In this document: positions 43,598 through 51,816 of the stretch, piece by piece | How the letters are laid out: each line of letters starts with the position of its first letter | Numbering within the stretch: the first letter of the stretch is position 1 | Source of the DNA: Halobacillus ihumii | Lineage (GTDB): Bacteria; Bacillota; Bacilli; Bacillales; Halobacillaceae | Assembly (NCBI RefSeq): GCF_902726645.1 | Contig: NZ_CACVAO010000001.1 | Span: 1,798,001 to 1,862,000, forward strand | Direction of reading: 5' to 3' | DNA length: 64,000 nucleotides | The notes under the pieces: generated by a model | Databases searched by the model: none | Seen by the model: the letters and a program-made list of their open reading frames with translations, nothing else | Told to the model about the DNA's origin: nothing | Program-made: the position numbers and the translations under genes

Positions 43598-44167
43598 GTG
43601 AATGAGCAAAGCAAAAAACTAAGAGCTCTTCTTAATTGTTCTATTTTTGCAGCCATCACCGCTATTCTGGCACAATTCGAAATCCCCCTCCCTCTTGTCC
43701 CTATTAGCGGACAAACTTTGGCCGTAGGTATTACAGCTACGATTCTTGGCAGTCGGCAAGGTGCAGCAGCAATGGTATGTTATGCAGCGATTGGAGCAAT
43801 TGGTTTTCCGGTTTTCACTGGATTTAGCGGAGGTGTTCAAGTTCTGGCTGGCCCTACCGGAGGTTACATCTTTGGGTTTATTGCAGCTGCCTACATAACT
43901 GGTTTTGTTCTGGAGAAATCAACCTTCACCATCCCCCTGGCTTTAGTTGCCAATACTCTCGGAATGATTGTCATCTTGATTTTCGGAGCATTACAATTAA
44001 AATTTGTAGCAGGATTAGGATGGGAGGGAGCTCTCAATGCAGGTGTTTACCCCTTCATTGCCGTAGGTTTGATCAAAGCTTTCTTAGCTTCATGGATAGG
44101 CATAACCCTTAGAAAACGACTGCTTCAGGCTAGTCTCATTCCCATACCAGACAAAAAGCCAGCATAG
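43598..44167 (+). CDS. bioY: Biotin transporter BioY (ECF S component)
   Basis: Biotin-binding membrane subunit, 189 aa with six hydrophobic segments. Conserved IPLPLVPISGQTLAVGI near residue 30 and FTGFSGGVQVLAGPTGGYIF near residue 75 are BioY signatures. GTG start after AAAGGAGTGA. It is preceded by a BirA-type operator, so biotin-repressed uptake is strongly supported. No biotin synthesis genes are nearby. Confidence 0.95.
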   Translation: MNEQSKKLRALLNCSIFAAITAILAQFEIPLPLVPISGQTLAVGITATILGSRQGAAAMVCYAAIGAIGFPVFTGFSGGVQVLAGPTGGYIFGFIAAAYITGFVLEKSTFTIPLALVANTLGMIVILIFGALQLKFVAGLGWEGALNAGVYPFIAVGLIKAFLASWIGITLRKRLLQASLIPIPDKKPA

Positions 44168-44176
44168 CATTGCATA

Positions 44177-44203
44177 ACCTGACCACCGGGGTCAGGTTTT
44201 TTT
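44177..44203 (+). terminator. Intrinsic terminator of bioY
   Basis: Perfect 9-bp stem (44177-44185 with 44190-44198) with a 4-nt loop and a run of T. Confidence 0.88.
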
Positions 44204-44280
44204 CTGTTATAATGGATGACAAAGTTCGCCTTTATTCGATTTATACGTTTACTACTTAATAAAAAGGACTGTGATCATCT

Positions 44281-45417
44281 ATGCGGTTATACCCAATATT
44301 CTTTCTTCTCCTTATCGTTTTTTTATTAAGCGCTTGTGAAGGGAATACTCCTCCAAAAGAATCTCATCCTACACCCTCTTCACAAATTTCTCTTAAGCAA
44401 AAATCAACTCCCGATCGCCCTTCCTCTATAAGTATTTCAGCGGTTGGCGATGTGCTAATTCATGATCGTGTGTACAATGATGCTAAAGTGAAGAACGGCG
44501 GCTATAACTTTATGCCCATGCTTAAACAAGTAAAGCCATACTTAGAAGATACTACGATTACAATGGCTAATCAGGAAACAATGATTGGCGGAGAAGAGCT
44601 AGGCTTATCCGGTTATCCAGCGTTTAACAGCCCTAAAGAAATTGGAAACAATTTGAAAGAATTAGGGATAGATGTTGTTACCCTGGCGAACAACCACAGT
44701 CTGGATCAAGGAGAAAGCGGCATTCGCAATGCCATCCGCCATTGGAATAGTCTAGGTATGATGTATACAGGGGTTTACAAAAATAAAAAAGATCGAGAAC
44801 GTATCCGCGTTTATGAAACCAAAGAAGGGATAGACGTATCCTTTCTGAGCTACACATACGGGACTAATGGGATCCCCGTTCCAGAAGACAAACCTTACCT
44901 TGTAAACTTAATTGACAAGGGAAAAATGAAACGGGATATCAGTAAGGCGAAGAAAGTGAGTGATGCAGTCATACTGAGCCTTCACTTTGGAAAACAATAC
45001 AAACCCCTTCCCTCACAACGGCAAAAAGACCTTGTTCAATTCGCTGCTGATCAAGGGGTCCACGCTGTAATCGGCCACCATCCTCATGTGCTTCAGCCAA
45101 TAGAATGGGTTGAGGGACAGCAAGGGAACAAAATGCTTGCCGTTTATTCCCTGGGAAATTTCTTTTCAGGGCAAGACGCTTTCCCAAAACGAGTAGGGGG
45201 AATTATAAAATTCAATTTTGTGAAGGACCATGGAAAGGTGAGGGTTGAGCGTCCACGATTTGTTTTGACGTATGTTACCTCCTCTGGGCCACACAATTAC
45301 GAAGTGATTCCTATGCATCAATTGACTTCTGACCAGTTATCAAACTATAAGCAAGTCATAAAAGAAAAGAAACAGCACCTTTCGCAGTGGATGCCTGCCC
45401 TTTCCTTCATTGAATAA
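44281..45417 (+). CDS. CapA family lipoprotein (PGA-synthesis CapA-like metallophosphatase fold)
   Basis: Membrane-anchored extracytoplasmic protein, 378 aa. Lipobox LLSAC (Cys19), Ser/Pro-rich linker to about residue 50, then a calcineurin-like CapA domain: SAVGDVLIHD, MANQETMIGG, TLANNHSLDQG, GHHPHVLQPIEW, YSLGNFFSGQ. CapA/PgsA is needed for poly-gamma-glutamate export, but no capB, capC or ggt is here, so this solitary copy may act on the cell wall instead. Confidence 0.85.
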   Translation: MRLYPIFFLLLIVFLLSACEGNTPPKESHPTPSSQISLKQKSTPDRPSSISISAVGDVLIHDRVYNDAKVKNGGYNFMPMLKQVKPYLEDTTITMANQETMIGGEELGLSGYPAFNSPKEIGNNLKELGIDVVTLANNHSLDQGESGIRNAIRHWNSLGMMYTGVYKNKKDRERIRVYETKEGIDVSFLSYTYGTNGIPVPEDKPYLVNLIDKGKMKRDISKAKKVSDAVILSLHFGKQYKPLPSQRQKDLVQFAADQGVHAVIGHHPHVLQPIEWVEGQQGNKMLAVYSLGNFFSGQDAFPKRVGGIIKFNFVKDHGKVRVERPRFVLTYVTSSGPHNYEVIPMHQLTSDQLSNYKQVIKEKKQHLSQWMPALSFIE

Positions 45418-45440
45418 TAGTAAAAAATTACGTTTATTAC

Positions 45441-45486
45441 TATTAGTAAGTTAGTTAACTAAAGTTAGTTATTTTACTTAACTAAA
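45441..45486 (+). promoter_or_regulatory. Candidate operator upstream of the HxlR-family gene
   Basis: A perfect 12-bp palindrome TTAGTTAACTAA (45451-45462) is flanked by related half-sites (AGTTAGTT, ACTTAACTAA) within 46 bp. This is a likely autoregulatory site for the HxlR regulator just downstream. Confidence 0.5.
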
Positions 45487-45544
45487 TAAATATGATTTAA
45501 TAACCCCATTTTCCGTGGTATAATGAATAAAGGAGTGATGAGAC

Positions 45545-45877
45545 ATGAATAAATCAATATGTCCTCGTTTTGAAAAAGCAATCGGCCTCCTTAGCCAACG
45601 CTGGACAGGTTTAATAATTTATCAGCTGTTAGAAGGAAAACAACGTTTTTGTACCATAGAATCTTCAATTGGTATAAGCGGGAAAGTCCTCTCTGACCGA
45701 TTGAAAGACATGGAGAAGAGCGGATTAGTTAAACGAGACGTGTTCCCTGAAACGCCAGTTCGTATTGAATATTCTTTAACTGATAAAGGTCTATCTTTAC
45801 AGCCAATAATGGATGATATAGAGAAATGGGCACATGATTGGATTGAGCTCGGAGAAGAGGAATCAATAACTAAATAA
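45545..45877 (+). CDS. HxlR-family winged-helix transcriptional regulator
   Basis: DNA-binding regulator of the HxlR/HypR/YodB type, 110 aa. Winged-helix features FEKAIGLLSQRWTGLIIYQL, ISGKVLSDRLKDMEKSGLV and VRIEYSLTDKG. A Cys at position 6 sits where thiol-sensing HypR/YodB regulators have their redox Cys, so electrophile or oxidant sensing is possible. ATG after AAAGGAGTGATG. No obvious target gene lies adjacent; repeat operators upstream suggest autoregulation. Confidence 0.85.
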   Translation: MNKSICPRFEKAIGLLSQRWTGLIIYQLLEGKQRFCTIESSIGISGKVLSDRLKDMEKSGLVKRDVFPETPVRIEYSLTDKGLSLQPIMDDIEKWAHDWIELGEEESITK

Positions 45878-45886
45878 TCATAGGAT

Positions 45887-45914
45887 AAGGCTCTGCTGTG
45901 GCAGGGCCTTTTTT
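45887..45914 (+). terminator. Intrinsic terminator of the HxlR gene
   Basis: 10-bp stem with one G:T pair (45887-45896 with 45901-45910) and a 4-nt loop, followed by T. Confidence 0.8.
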
Positions 45915-45997
45915 ATGTAGATCTTTAGAAATATAATTGAATTCTTTGAGGGATAAACATATAATACTATTAATTGGAAAAGGATAAGGGGGATTTA

Positions 45998-46480
45998 ATG
46001 AAAAGTTTAACGTTTTTATTTTTATGCCTCACAACACTTACTGCTTGCTTTAACGATGCAGACTCCGAAGAAGCTTACACAGTAGAGGATGCAAAGAAAG
46101 ATGGACATGTCATTACAGAACATTTGGTTGATAACTTTGACCAGATCACTCAAGGTGCCGTAGACAATCAAAATGTAGATAAAATCCTCTCTTTTCTAGA
46201 AAGTGTGGATCAAAAAGAAAAGGACAGTGTTGATATCTCAATCTTCACGAAAAATGGGACACACTTCAATAACACTATTTCGTATGACGGGGATTCCATT
46301 GTTTTTGAAAACAACTTTGACGGCTACTACAAAACCCCAGTTGGTAAATATTCTTGTGAGTTTATTTCTAAACGTGGACCGATCGTTTATTTAGATGCCT
46401 GTAAAGCAGAAGATGGAACAAAACATTCTTCAATGATTGGATTTATAGGTACAAAAGAAGCTTTTAATAATGTTAAATAG
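45998..46480 (+). CDS. Small lipoprotein, DUF4362-like
   Basis: 160-aa lipoprotein with lipobox LTAC (Cys17). The mature part has the pattern EDAKKDGHVI, a leucine-containing helix DKILSFLESVDQKEKDSV and a paired-strand region TISYDGDSIVFENNFDGYY, which recalls the DUF4362 family of Bacillaceae lipoproteins. ATG at 45998 after AAGGGGG. Two Cys in the C-terminal third could form a disulfide. Function unknown. Confidence 0.65.
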   Translation: MKSLTFLFLCLTTLTACFNDADSEEAYTVEDAKKDGHVITEHLVDNFDQITQGAVDNQNVDKILSFLESVDQKEKDSVDISIFTKNGTHFNNTISYDGDSIVFENNFDGYYKTPVGKYSCEFISKRGPIVYLDACKAEDGTKHSSMIGFIGTKEAFNNVK

Positions 46481-46482
46481 CA

Positions 46483-46515
46483 GCTATATCGCCAGGCGAT
46501 ACAGGCTGTCTTTTT
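46483..46515. terminator. Terminator between the small lipoprotein and TauE-like genes
   Basis: Inner perfect stem TATCG/CGATA around a 5-nt loop, with weaker outer pairs, followed by TTTTTTT on the plus strand. Confidence 0.65.
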
Positions 46516-46520
46516 TTATT

Positions 46521-47240
46521 TTAAAAAGTACTTTCTATCAGTAAATAACATCCAGTAAACAGTAGAATAATGTACGTGATAACTTTAAAATTAGATGGAC
46601 TCACCCATTTAAAAAGCTTTTGTCCCAAAAATAACCCTATGATTACTAAAGGCAGTGCGATCCCGCTCGATACCCAAACAGTTCGGTCCGTACCTGCAAC
46701 TATCATCTGCGTAACTAGACTTGCCGAATAAATAAACAAATAAAAAGCTAAAGTAGTTGCCCGAAGTTTTTCCTTTTCTGTTTCAGTTCCCGCGAAGTAA
46801 AGCAATAAAGGCGGGCCAGGCATCCCAATACTCGTTGTTAAAGCTCCAGATATACCACCAGTAAAAACGTCTCTTCTCCTCGTCTGTTTCATACGGAAAG
46901 ATAGCATTAAAAGAAGGGTAAGCAACAAGATTACTATGCTTACTGCTAACTTCAATTGAACTGTATTAACCTTTAAGAAAATCCCGATTCCTACTACTAA
47001 CCCGAACGCACTCCCCTTGATTAACCTTTTCAATATAGGCACATCAATATCACTACGAATTTTTCGGATTAAGGCCAAAGAAATGATCAAGGATAATACT
47101 AAGTTAATTTGAATTGCCTCTCTTGGGTCAAACAGCAATAACAAAAAAGGTGTGGCCATAATGGAAAAACCAAACCCTGTACTTGTCTGTAAAATAGAAG
47201 CAGCTACAATAATTCCCATGAACAAAATTACGACATCCAT
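46521..47240 (-). CDS. TSUP-family (TauE/SafE) membrane transporter
   Basis: Putative sulfite/organosulfonate or other anion exporter, 239 aa, about eight hydrophobic segments. Repeated TSUP motif: TSTGFGFSIMATPFLLLL near residue 20 and GALTTSIGMPGPPLLLYF near residue 132. ATG after AAAGGTAGATG. Monocistronic. Substrate not predictable from sequence. Confidence 0.85.
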   Translation of the reverse strand: MDVVILFMGIIVAASILQTSTGFGFSIMATPFLLLLFDPREAIQINLVLSLIISLALIRKIRSDIDVPILKRLIKGSAFGLVVGIGIFLKVNTVQLKLAVSIVILLLTLLLMLSFRMKQTRRRDVFTGGISGALTTSIGMPGPPLLLYFAGTETEKEKLRATTLAFYLFIYSASLVTQMIVAGTDRTVWVSSGIALPLVIIGLFLGQKLFKWVSPSNFKVITYIILLFTGCYLLIESTF

Positions 47241-47462
47241 CTCTACATCTACCTTTCATAACTGAAAAACCCATGCTTATTACCAAACTGCTTTTTAACA
47301 AAGTAAATTGTTTACCCTTATGTATTGTTCTCATACTTTGTAAGAATTCGTCGATATTTCCCGGGAAATGTCCGCCAATATTTTTATCTTTCTAAGTTTA
47401 TCTGCTATTTTTTGTATAATCAGACAATAGTTGTACAAAATATAATCCTGGAGGTGATCTAT

Positions 47463-47708
47463 ATGAATCCTTATTTATGTCCAAACTGCAAGACAAATCG
47501 CTCAAGGTTTAATAAAATCAAACAACTTTCTACGGCTGTTCAACTTGATCCAAGAACTGGGGAAGTATTAACGGAATGTGGCAGCGGGCAATTAGCTTCT
47601 TTCCATATGGATTATAGAGGTCCAGAGTATAAAGTGCAATGTGGGGTATGTGGGTTGATTGAAGATGAAAGAACTTTTCTTGCTTTCGCAGAACATAATC
47701 CATTATAG
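47463..47708 (+). CDS. Small zinc-ribbon-like protein of unknown function
   Basis: 81 aa. Two Cys pairs, CPNC near the N-terminus (residues 6-9) and CGVC (about 60-63), could hold one zinc. Between them a region with LDPRTGEVLTECGSGQLASF. No family recognised. ATG preceded by AGGAGGTGA. A perfect 14-bp palindrome (47356-47369) lies about 95 bp upstream, and a stem (47706-47715 with 47727-47736) follows the stop. Confidence 0.7.
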   Translation: MNPYLCPNCKTNRSRFNKIKQLSTAVQLDPRTGEVLTECGSGQLASFHMDYRGPEYKVQCGVCGLIEDERTFLAFAEHNPL

Positions 47709-47782
47709 AGAACTGTAATTATAAAGCAGTTCTCTATTGGCTCATCCCGTTATTTTGTATATGTTAGTCCGCGAATTTGAAA

Positions 47783-47809
47783 AACCAAAAGCTGCGATAG
47801 CTTTTGGTT
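47783..47809 (-). terminator. Intrinsic terminator of the actin-like gene pair
   Basis: Perfect 11-bp stem (47783-47793 with 47799-47809) with a 5-nt loop, followed on the minus strand by TTTTTT. Confidence 0.88.
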
Positions 47810-47813
47810 GATT

Positions 47814-48413
47814 TCATCTATTCATACTCGAGAGAAAGTCATCCAGCATGCCTTCTTCTTCCTCTTCTTCATGTTCTTCCGACTTTCCTTGATGTAGTTC
47901 ATCCCGGAGGCTGTCCAAGTTTAAATCACCCAAGTCGTTGTCATCATACTCGACCACTTTTTCTTCTTTCTCTTCCATACTCTCTTCTTGAAATTCTATT
48001 TCTTTTGCACTTCCATCTGACGTTGTCGCAGCCGTTTCTTCTTGTAGAAATAGTGCCTCGTTGATGTCTAGTGAATTGCTATTTAAGGAAGCCAGCAGAC
48101 TCATGGCCCTTGTTGGATCTATCATAAGCTGATAAATAATGCTTCCCATGAGCGCTTCTGAGTGTTCATGTTTGATCCAGTTTCGTTGTTCTTTTGTAAG
48201 TTTTCTAGGCAAAGGGATTGTGACGGTTTCCTTATCCTTAGAGATCGTTGAACTGACACCGTCCATAACATATTGGGCAATCTTACTGGAAAAATTCCTC
48301 CGCTCTTTTTCTTTTAGATCAGAAAGACTTTTCAATATATGATCGGGCGTGTCAGAAGGGACACGAAATGTAATGGATTGTCCCCTCTCCACGCTTTTTT
48401 TGGCATTACTCAT
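47814..48413 (-). CDS. Putative ParR-like partner of the actin-like protein
   Basis: 199 aa, immediately downstream (9 bp) of an actin-like segregation gene and ending at a terminator. Residues about 12-55 (QSITFRVPSD, then a helix pair with RNFSSKIAQYVMDGV) look like a ribbon-helix-helix DNA-binding domain. The C-terminal half is highly acidic and low complexity, finishing with LDDFLSSMNR, a hydrophobic-acidic tail like those by which adaptors contact actin or tubulin filaments. Assignment rests on position and this architecture, not on recognised homology. Confidence 0.6.
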   Translation of the reverse strand: MSNAKKSVERGQSITFRVPSDTPDHILKSLSDLKEKERRNFSSKIAQYVMDGVSSTISKDKETVTIPLPRKLTKEQRNWIKHEHSEALMGSIIYQLMIDPTRAMSLLASLNSNSLDINEALFLQEETAATTSDGSAKEIEFQEESMEEKEEKVVEYDDNDLGDLNLDSLRDELHQGKSEEHEEEEEEGMLDDFLSSMNR

Positions 48414-48422
48414 TCAATCACC

Positions 48423-49595
48423 TTACTTTGATGATGAGGCAGTTTCGGTTTTCTTATCGACTTTCTCAGATTTACGCACAAAGTCAGAAATGAGTTTGTA
48501 ATACGCATTGGCCATCATCCAAATGCTTTCATCTTCATCTTCAAAAAAGTCAATGTTGAAGCCATCCAGCTTGTTGTTGAGGGTCTTGATGTAGTCTTTA
48601 AGTACTGCAGAACCTCCGCCGACAAAATAGCAAATCTCGGACTGAGAATTCTTCTGCCAAACATTTCTTAAAAAGCGGTACTGTTTCTTAGCGAGTTCGA
48701 GCAGAATACGGTCTGTAATATCATGAACACTTGTCCGACTACCTTTAACCATTATGTGATGACGATCATTTTTTCGGGTAATAATATCTACCACATCACG
48801 ACGACTATCCAACTCTACTCCATGTTTTGTTAGAATTTCATCCCTTATCTGTTCTAGTGATTCAGATACTCCCAAGTTATAGCCTTGAGCCTTATCATCA
48901 TCAACATTTCTATTTCTGATGACCGCAATATCTGTTGATAGACCACCAATGTCTTGTATGAGAATTTGTTTATCAATAAGGTCCTTATTGATGATCTTTA
49001 AGTCATTATCCATAACAAGATTAACAAACGCAGCGAACCCTTCTGGATAAACCTTAACTTCATCAAATTTAATGTTTACTTTCATCCCCTGATATTGGGG
49101 CGTTACTAGAAATTCTACTTGGTGAACGGAACCGAGCAGCTGGGAACGATAACCTACATCCTTTCCTTCTTTGACTTCTCGTAATGGTAACCCTGTACCC
49201 AATGTATAGTTTGCATCTACTACGTTATTCTTGGAGGATTTAGCATCCTTATTTGATACAGCGTCTAACGCTAGAGAAGCAAACAGCATAACTAATGTCT
49301 GATCTTCTTCCGATTTACTGCTCCCTGGATCTAGTTCGGTAGAATTATCACTTTTAGCAGCCAGATTTCCTACACGATAAATAGCGTTATTCTCATCTAG
49401 AGCAGGTGAGTGCACTCTGATATGTATATTATCAAGTGGGTCTTTATCATCTAATTCTTCAATCCCGATAACAGGGCGGTCTTCCAAGTCTCTAGCCATT
49501 ACGTTAGGGATGTATAACTCAGATTCCAGTTTCCCGAAGTTTGCTTTTACTGCATCATTCCCTACATCAACAGCAGCAATTCTTGATTTTGTCAT
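48423..49595 (-). CDS. Actin-like ATPase, ParM/StbA family
   Basis: Actin-fold, probably filament-forming ATPase, 390 aa. Phosphate-1 motif AAVDVGNDAVKANFG (residues 7-21), phosphate-2 motif IQDIGGLSTDIAVI (about 218-231), adenosine motif YFVGGGSAVL (about 330). These define the ParM/Alp class that segregates low-copy plasmids. ATG after AAAGGAGAG. It forms an operon with a small acidic-tailed protein and follows a repeat-rich region. It lies among chromosomal-type genes, which is unusual. A cell-shape or phage-type role is an alternative. Confidence 0.85.
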   Translation of the reverse strand: MTKSRIAAVDVGNDAVKANFGKLESELYIPNVMARDLEDRPVIGIEELDDKDPLDNIHIRVHSPALDENNAIYRVGNLAAKSDNSTELDPGSSKSEEDQTLVMLFASLALDAVSNKDAKSSKNNVVDANYTLGTGLPLREVKEGKDVGYRSQLLGSVHQVEFLVTPQYQGMKVNIKFDEVKVYPEGFAAFVNLVMDNDLKIINKDLIDKQILIQDIGGLSTDIAVIRNRNVDDDKAQGYNLGVSESLEQIRDEILTKHGVELDSRRDVVDIITRKNDRHHIMVKGSRTSVHDITDRILLELAKKQYRFLRNVWQKNSQSEICYFVGGGSAVLKDYIKTLNNKLDGFNIDFFEDEDESIWMMANAYYKLISDFVRKSEKVDKKTETASSSK

Positions 49596-49870
49596 TTAAA
49601 TCTCTCCTTTTATTCAAATGGCAGGTTACTAGAAATAACCTAACTCTATTATCAAACATATTAAAGTTATTCTTAATAGTCAATGCGCCATTTTATGCAT
49701 TCTTTTACACACACTTGCAATCATAATTGTTTTCATGCAATCTATTTTGTACACACGTTGTCATAAAGGTATGCGTTCTGTTTTGTGTGCTTGCAAACAA
49801 TTTTGCAATCATATTGTGTTCATAATGTTTTCTTGTGTACTTTTTTGCGTGCACATCATATTAGCACATA
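49596..49870. repeat. Repeat-rich region upstream of the actin-like gene, candidate centromere/operator
   Basis: Between about 49690 and 49860 the plus strand repeats T-runs followed by alternating purine-pyrimidine tracts (near 49703, 49745, 49781, 49830, 49841) and TCAT cores (49721, 49733, 49761, 49809, 49820, 49856). An 11-mer TTGCAATCATA occurs exactly at 49715 and 49803. Type II partition loci carry their parC centromere repeats directly upstream of parM, which is this position. No ORF fits here. Confidence 0.5.
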
Positions 49871-49911
49871 AATAATCCGAACTAATTTCAAAAGAAATTG
49901 TTCGGATTATT
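49871..49911. terminator. Long hairpin downstream of the methyltransferase gene
   Basis: 12-bp perfect arms (49871-49882 with 49900-49911), continued by an inner 6-bp AATTTC/GAAATT stem with a single bulge. Only weak U content follows in either direction, so it may be a terminator for the minus-strand methyltransferase or a boundary element. Confidence 0.5.
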
Positions 49912-50000
49912 AGATACTTAATTCAGTATTGTTCCAGACTTACTCCAAAAGTCGATGTGAAAAACAAATTGATTTATGAAGGGGGCGATATAAAGAGTAC

Positions 50001-51203
50001 TCATTTACCCTCCTGCTTCTGAATAAAGAGAACTTTAAGGTAATTACCTTCTTTAAATTGCGATATAGTTTTGAAATCCTCTGGGAGGGAGTATTCTTCA
50101 ATTAATTTATAGTTTATTGCGGATTCCTTAAAGGCTTGGTCAACAAAGGACTTGAATTTCTTCATATTAAATTTACTGCAATTCGTCGAAGCAACGATTA
50201 CACCCCTGTTTTCAGTTATTGAGATTGTTTCTTTGAGAAGGCTGGGATAGTCCTTCTCTGCACGAAATGTGAATTTTTTGGAGCGTGCAAAGCTAGGCGG
50301 ATCAAGGATAACGAGATCAAATGATTTATTTTTTTTATTCGCATATTTAAAATACTTGAAGACGTCATCTACAATAATATCGTGTGCCTCATAATCAATA
50401 CCATTTAAACTAAAATTCTCAATCGTCTTTGCATAGCTTCGATTAGCTAAATCAACACTTGTTGTTTGGGAAGCACCGCCTAATGCAGCAAATACTGAAA
50501 ACGCACCGGTATAGGAAAAGGTGTTAAGGACATTTTTCCCGTAGGCATATTGATCCCTTATGGTGCGTCTAACCTCCCGTTGGTCAAGAAACACCCCCAC
50601 CATGGCTCCTTCATTTAAATAGACTGCGAAATTCACGCCATTTTCCTTCACTATAATAGGAAAGTCGCCGCGCTCCCCTTTTACAAATTCATCTTCCTCA
50701 ATATATTGACCTTGCTTACCAAAGCGTTTCTTTTGATAGATGGCTTTAAATTCAACGTTATGCTCTAAAGAACTAATCACATGATCGCTAAACGAAAATA
50801 TTCCTTCACTATACCAGTTAATTAAGTAATAACCATCAAAATAATCAATGGTAAATCCGCCAATGCCATCGCCTTCCCCATTAAAGACTCGGAATGCAGT
50901 TGTTTCGTCATCCTGGTATAGTTTACTGCGATTTTTGACTGCCTTTTTCAATTTCCTCACAAAAAAACTGGCATCAATGGTGTCTGATTCATTGTGGCTG
51001 ATTACCCAGCCATAGCCTTTGTTTTGTTTGCCATAATAAGCTTTCCCAATAAATTGCCCTTTCTCATCTATAAGCCTCATTATAGTGCCTTCTACTAGCA
51101 ATGTTTTCGGAAGCACCACTGCTTCCTTGAGAATCAGTGGATAACATTTTCTATATTTATCTGCATATTTATTGCGAACCGTTATGTTTATTTCGTTAGA
51201 CAT
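50001..51203 (-). CDS. Class I SAM-dependent rRNA (cytosine-C5-like, RlmI-type) methyltransferase
   Basis: RNA methyltransferase, 400 aa. N-terminal PUA-like domain, then an RlmI-like central domain (VFLDQREVRR) and a Rossmann SAM domain: LNTFSYTGAFSVFAA, ILDPPSFARSKK (NPPY/DPPS catalytic motif), ASTNCSKF. The ATG at 51203 follows GGGGCAGG; an ATG 15 codons upstream has no site. Target probably 23S rRNA by family. Monocistronic. Confidence 0.82.
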   Translation of the reverse strand: MSNEINITVRNKYADKYRKCYPLILKEAVVLPKTLLVEGTIMRLIDEKGQFIGKAYYGKQNKGYGWVISHNESDTIDASFFVRKLKKAVKNRSKLYQDDETTAFRVFNGEGDGIGGFTIDYFDGYYLINWYSEGIFSFSDHVISSLEHNVEFKAIYQKKRFGKQGQYIEEDEFVKGERGDFPIIVKENGVNFAVYLNEGAMVGVFLDQREVRRTIRDQYAYGKNVLNTFSYTGAFSVFAALGGASQTTSVDLANRSYAKTIENFSLNGIDYEAHDIIVDDVFKYFKYANKKNKSFDLVILDPPSFARSKKFTFRAEKDYPSLLKETISITENRGVIVASTNCSKFNMKKFKSFVDQAFKESAINYKLIEEYSLPEDFKTISQFKEGNYLKVLFIQKQEGK

Positions 51204-51359
51204 TCCATTTTCCTGCCCCTTCGTGTGTGGAATTATACCATCTAACATATCACAAAATCGTATGACGACCTAATGGATGGAGAAACATTCCCTTATCTCT
51301 GATCCAAAATTCTTTACAAAGCCACCAATTTCTTATAGGATAGCCATTATGCACATTAC

Positions 51360-51371
51360 TTACCTAGGTAA
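51360..51371 (+). promoter_or_regulatory. Candidate MarR operator
   Basis: Perfect 12-bp palindrome TTACCTAGGTAA, 18 bp before the marR-family start. Position suggests autoregulation of the MarR-MFS operon; a 12-bp palindrome alone is not rare. Confidence 0.4.
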
Positions 51372-51389
51372 ATAATTGGAGTGAAACAT

Positions 51390-51806
51390 ATGAATTCTTC
51401 TAATCATAATCTGGTACACCTATTAAACCAGCAAGTTCGTTTACTAAATAAACAGATTAATGAAAAGTTAAATGAATTTGGTTTATACACATCTCAGTGG
51501 TCTATTCTTTATTGTTTATACAAAAATGGTCCAATGACCCAAACAGCCATCTGCCAATATTTAAACGTTGAAGCCCCTACTGTTACTCGTACTATAACCC
51601 GTTTGGAGGAAAAAGACTGGATTAATAGAAAGCCCGGTTTGGATAAGCGAGCACGTATCATCCAGATCAACGAGTCTACATTCGGTCACGTAGCAGACTT
51701 GGCTGATATCATCAGAACATACGAAGATGAAGAACTTCTTGGGTTAACGAAAGAGGAAGAACACCAATTAAGAACGCTTTTAAACAAACTTGGAACCAAG
51801 GAGTGA
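51390..51806 (+). CDS. MarR-family transcriptional regulator
   Basis: Winged-helix repressor, 138 aa. Recognition region YLNVEAPTVTRTITRLEEKDWI, wing with RKPGLDKRARIIQI. ATG at 51390 after TGGAGTGA; GTG three codons earlier overlaps that site. It is 10 bp from an MFS transporter gene and likely represses both. Confidence 0.88.
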   Translation: MNSSNHNLVHLLNQQVRLLNKQINEKLNEFGLYTSQWSILYCLYKNGPMTQTAICQYLNVEAPTVTRTITRLEEKDWINRKPGLDKRARIIQINESTFGHVADLADIIRTYEDEELLGLTKEEEHQLRTLLNKLGTKE

Positions 51807-51816
51807 ATAAACAACT

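Noticed and set aside
47356..47369. 14-bp palindrome ATTTCCCGGGAAAT as an operator
   Set aside because: Such palindromes are expected a few times per window by chance, and it is about 95 bp from the nearest start; noted only in the neighbouring gene entry.
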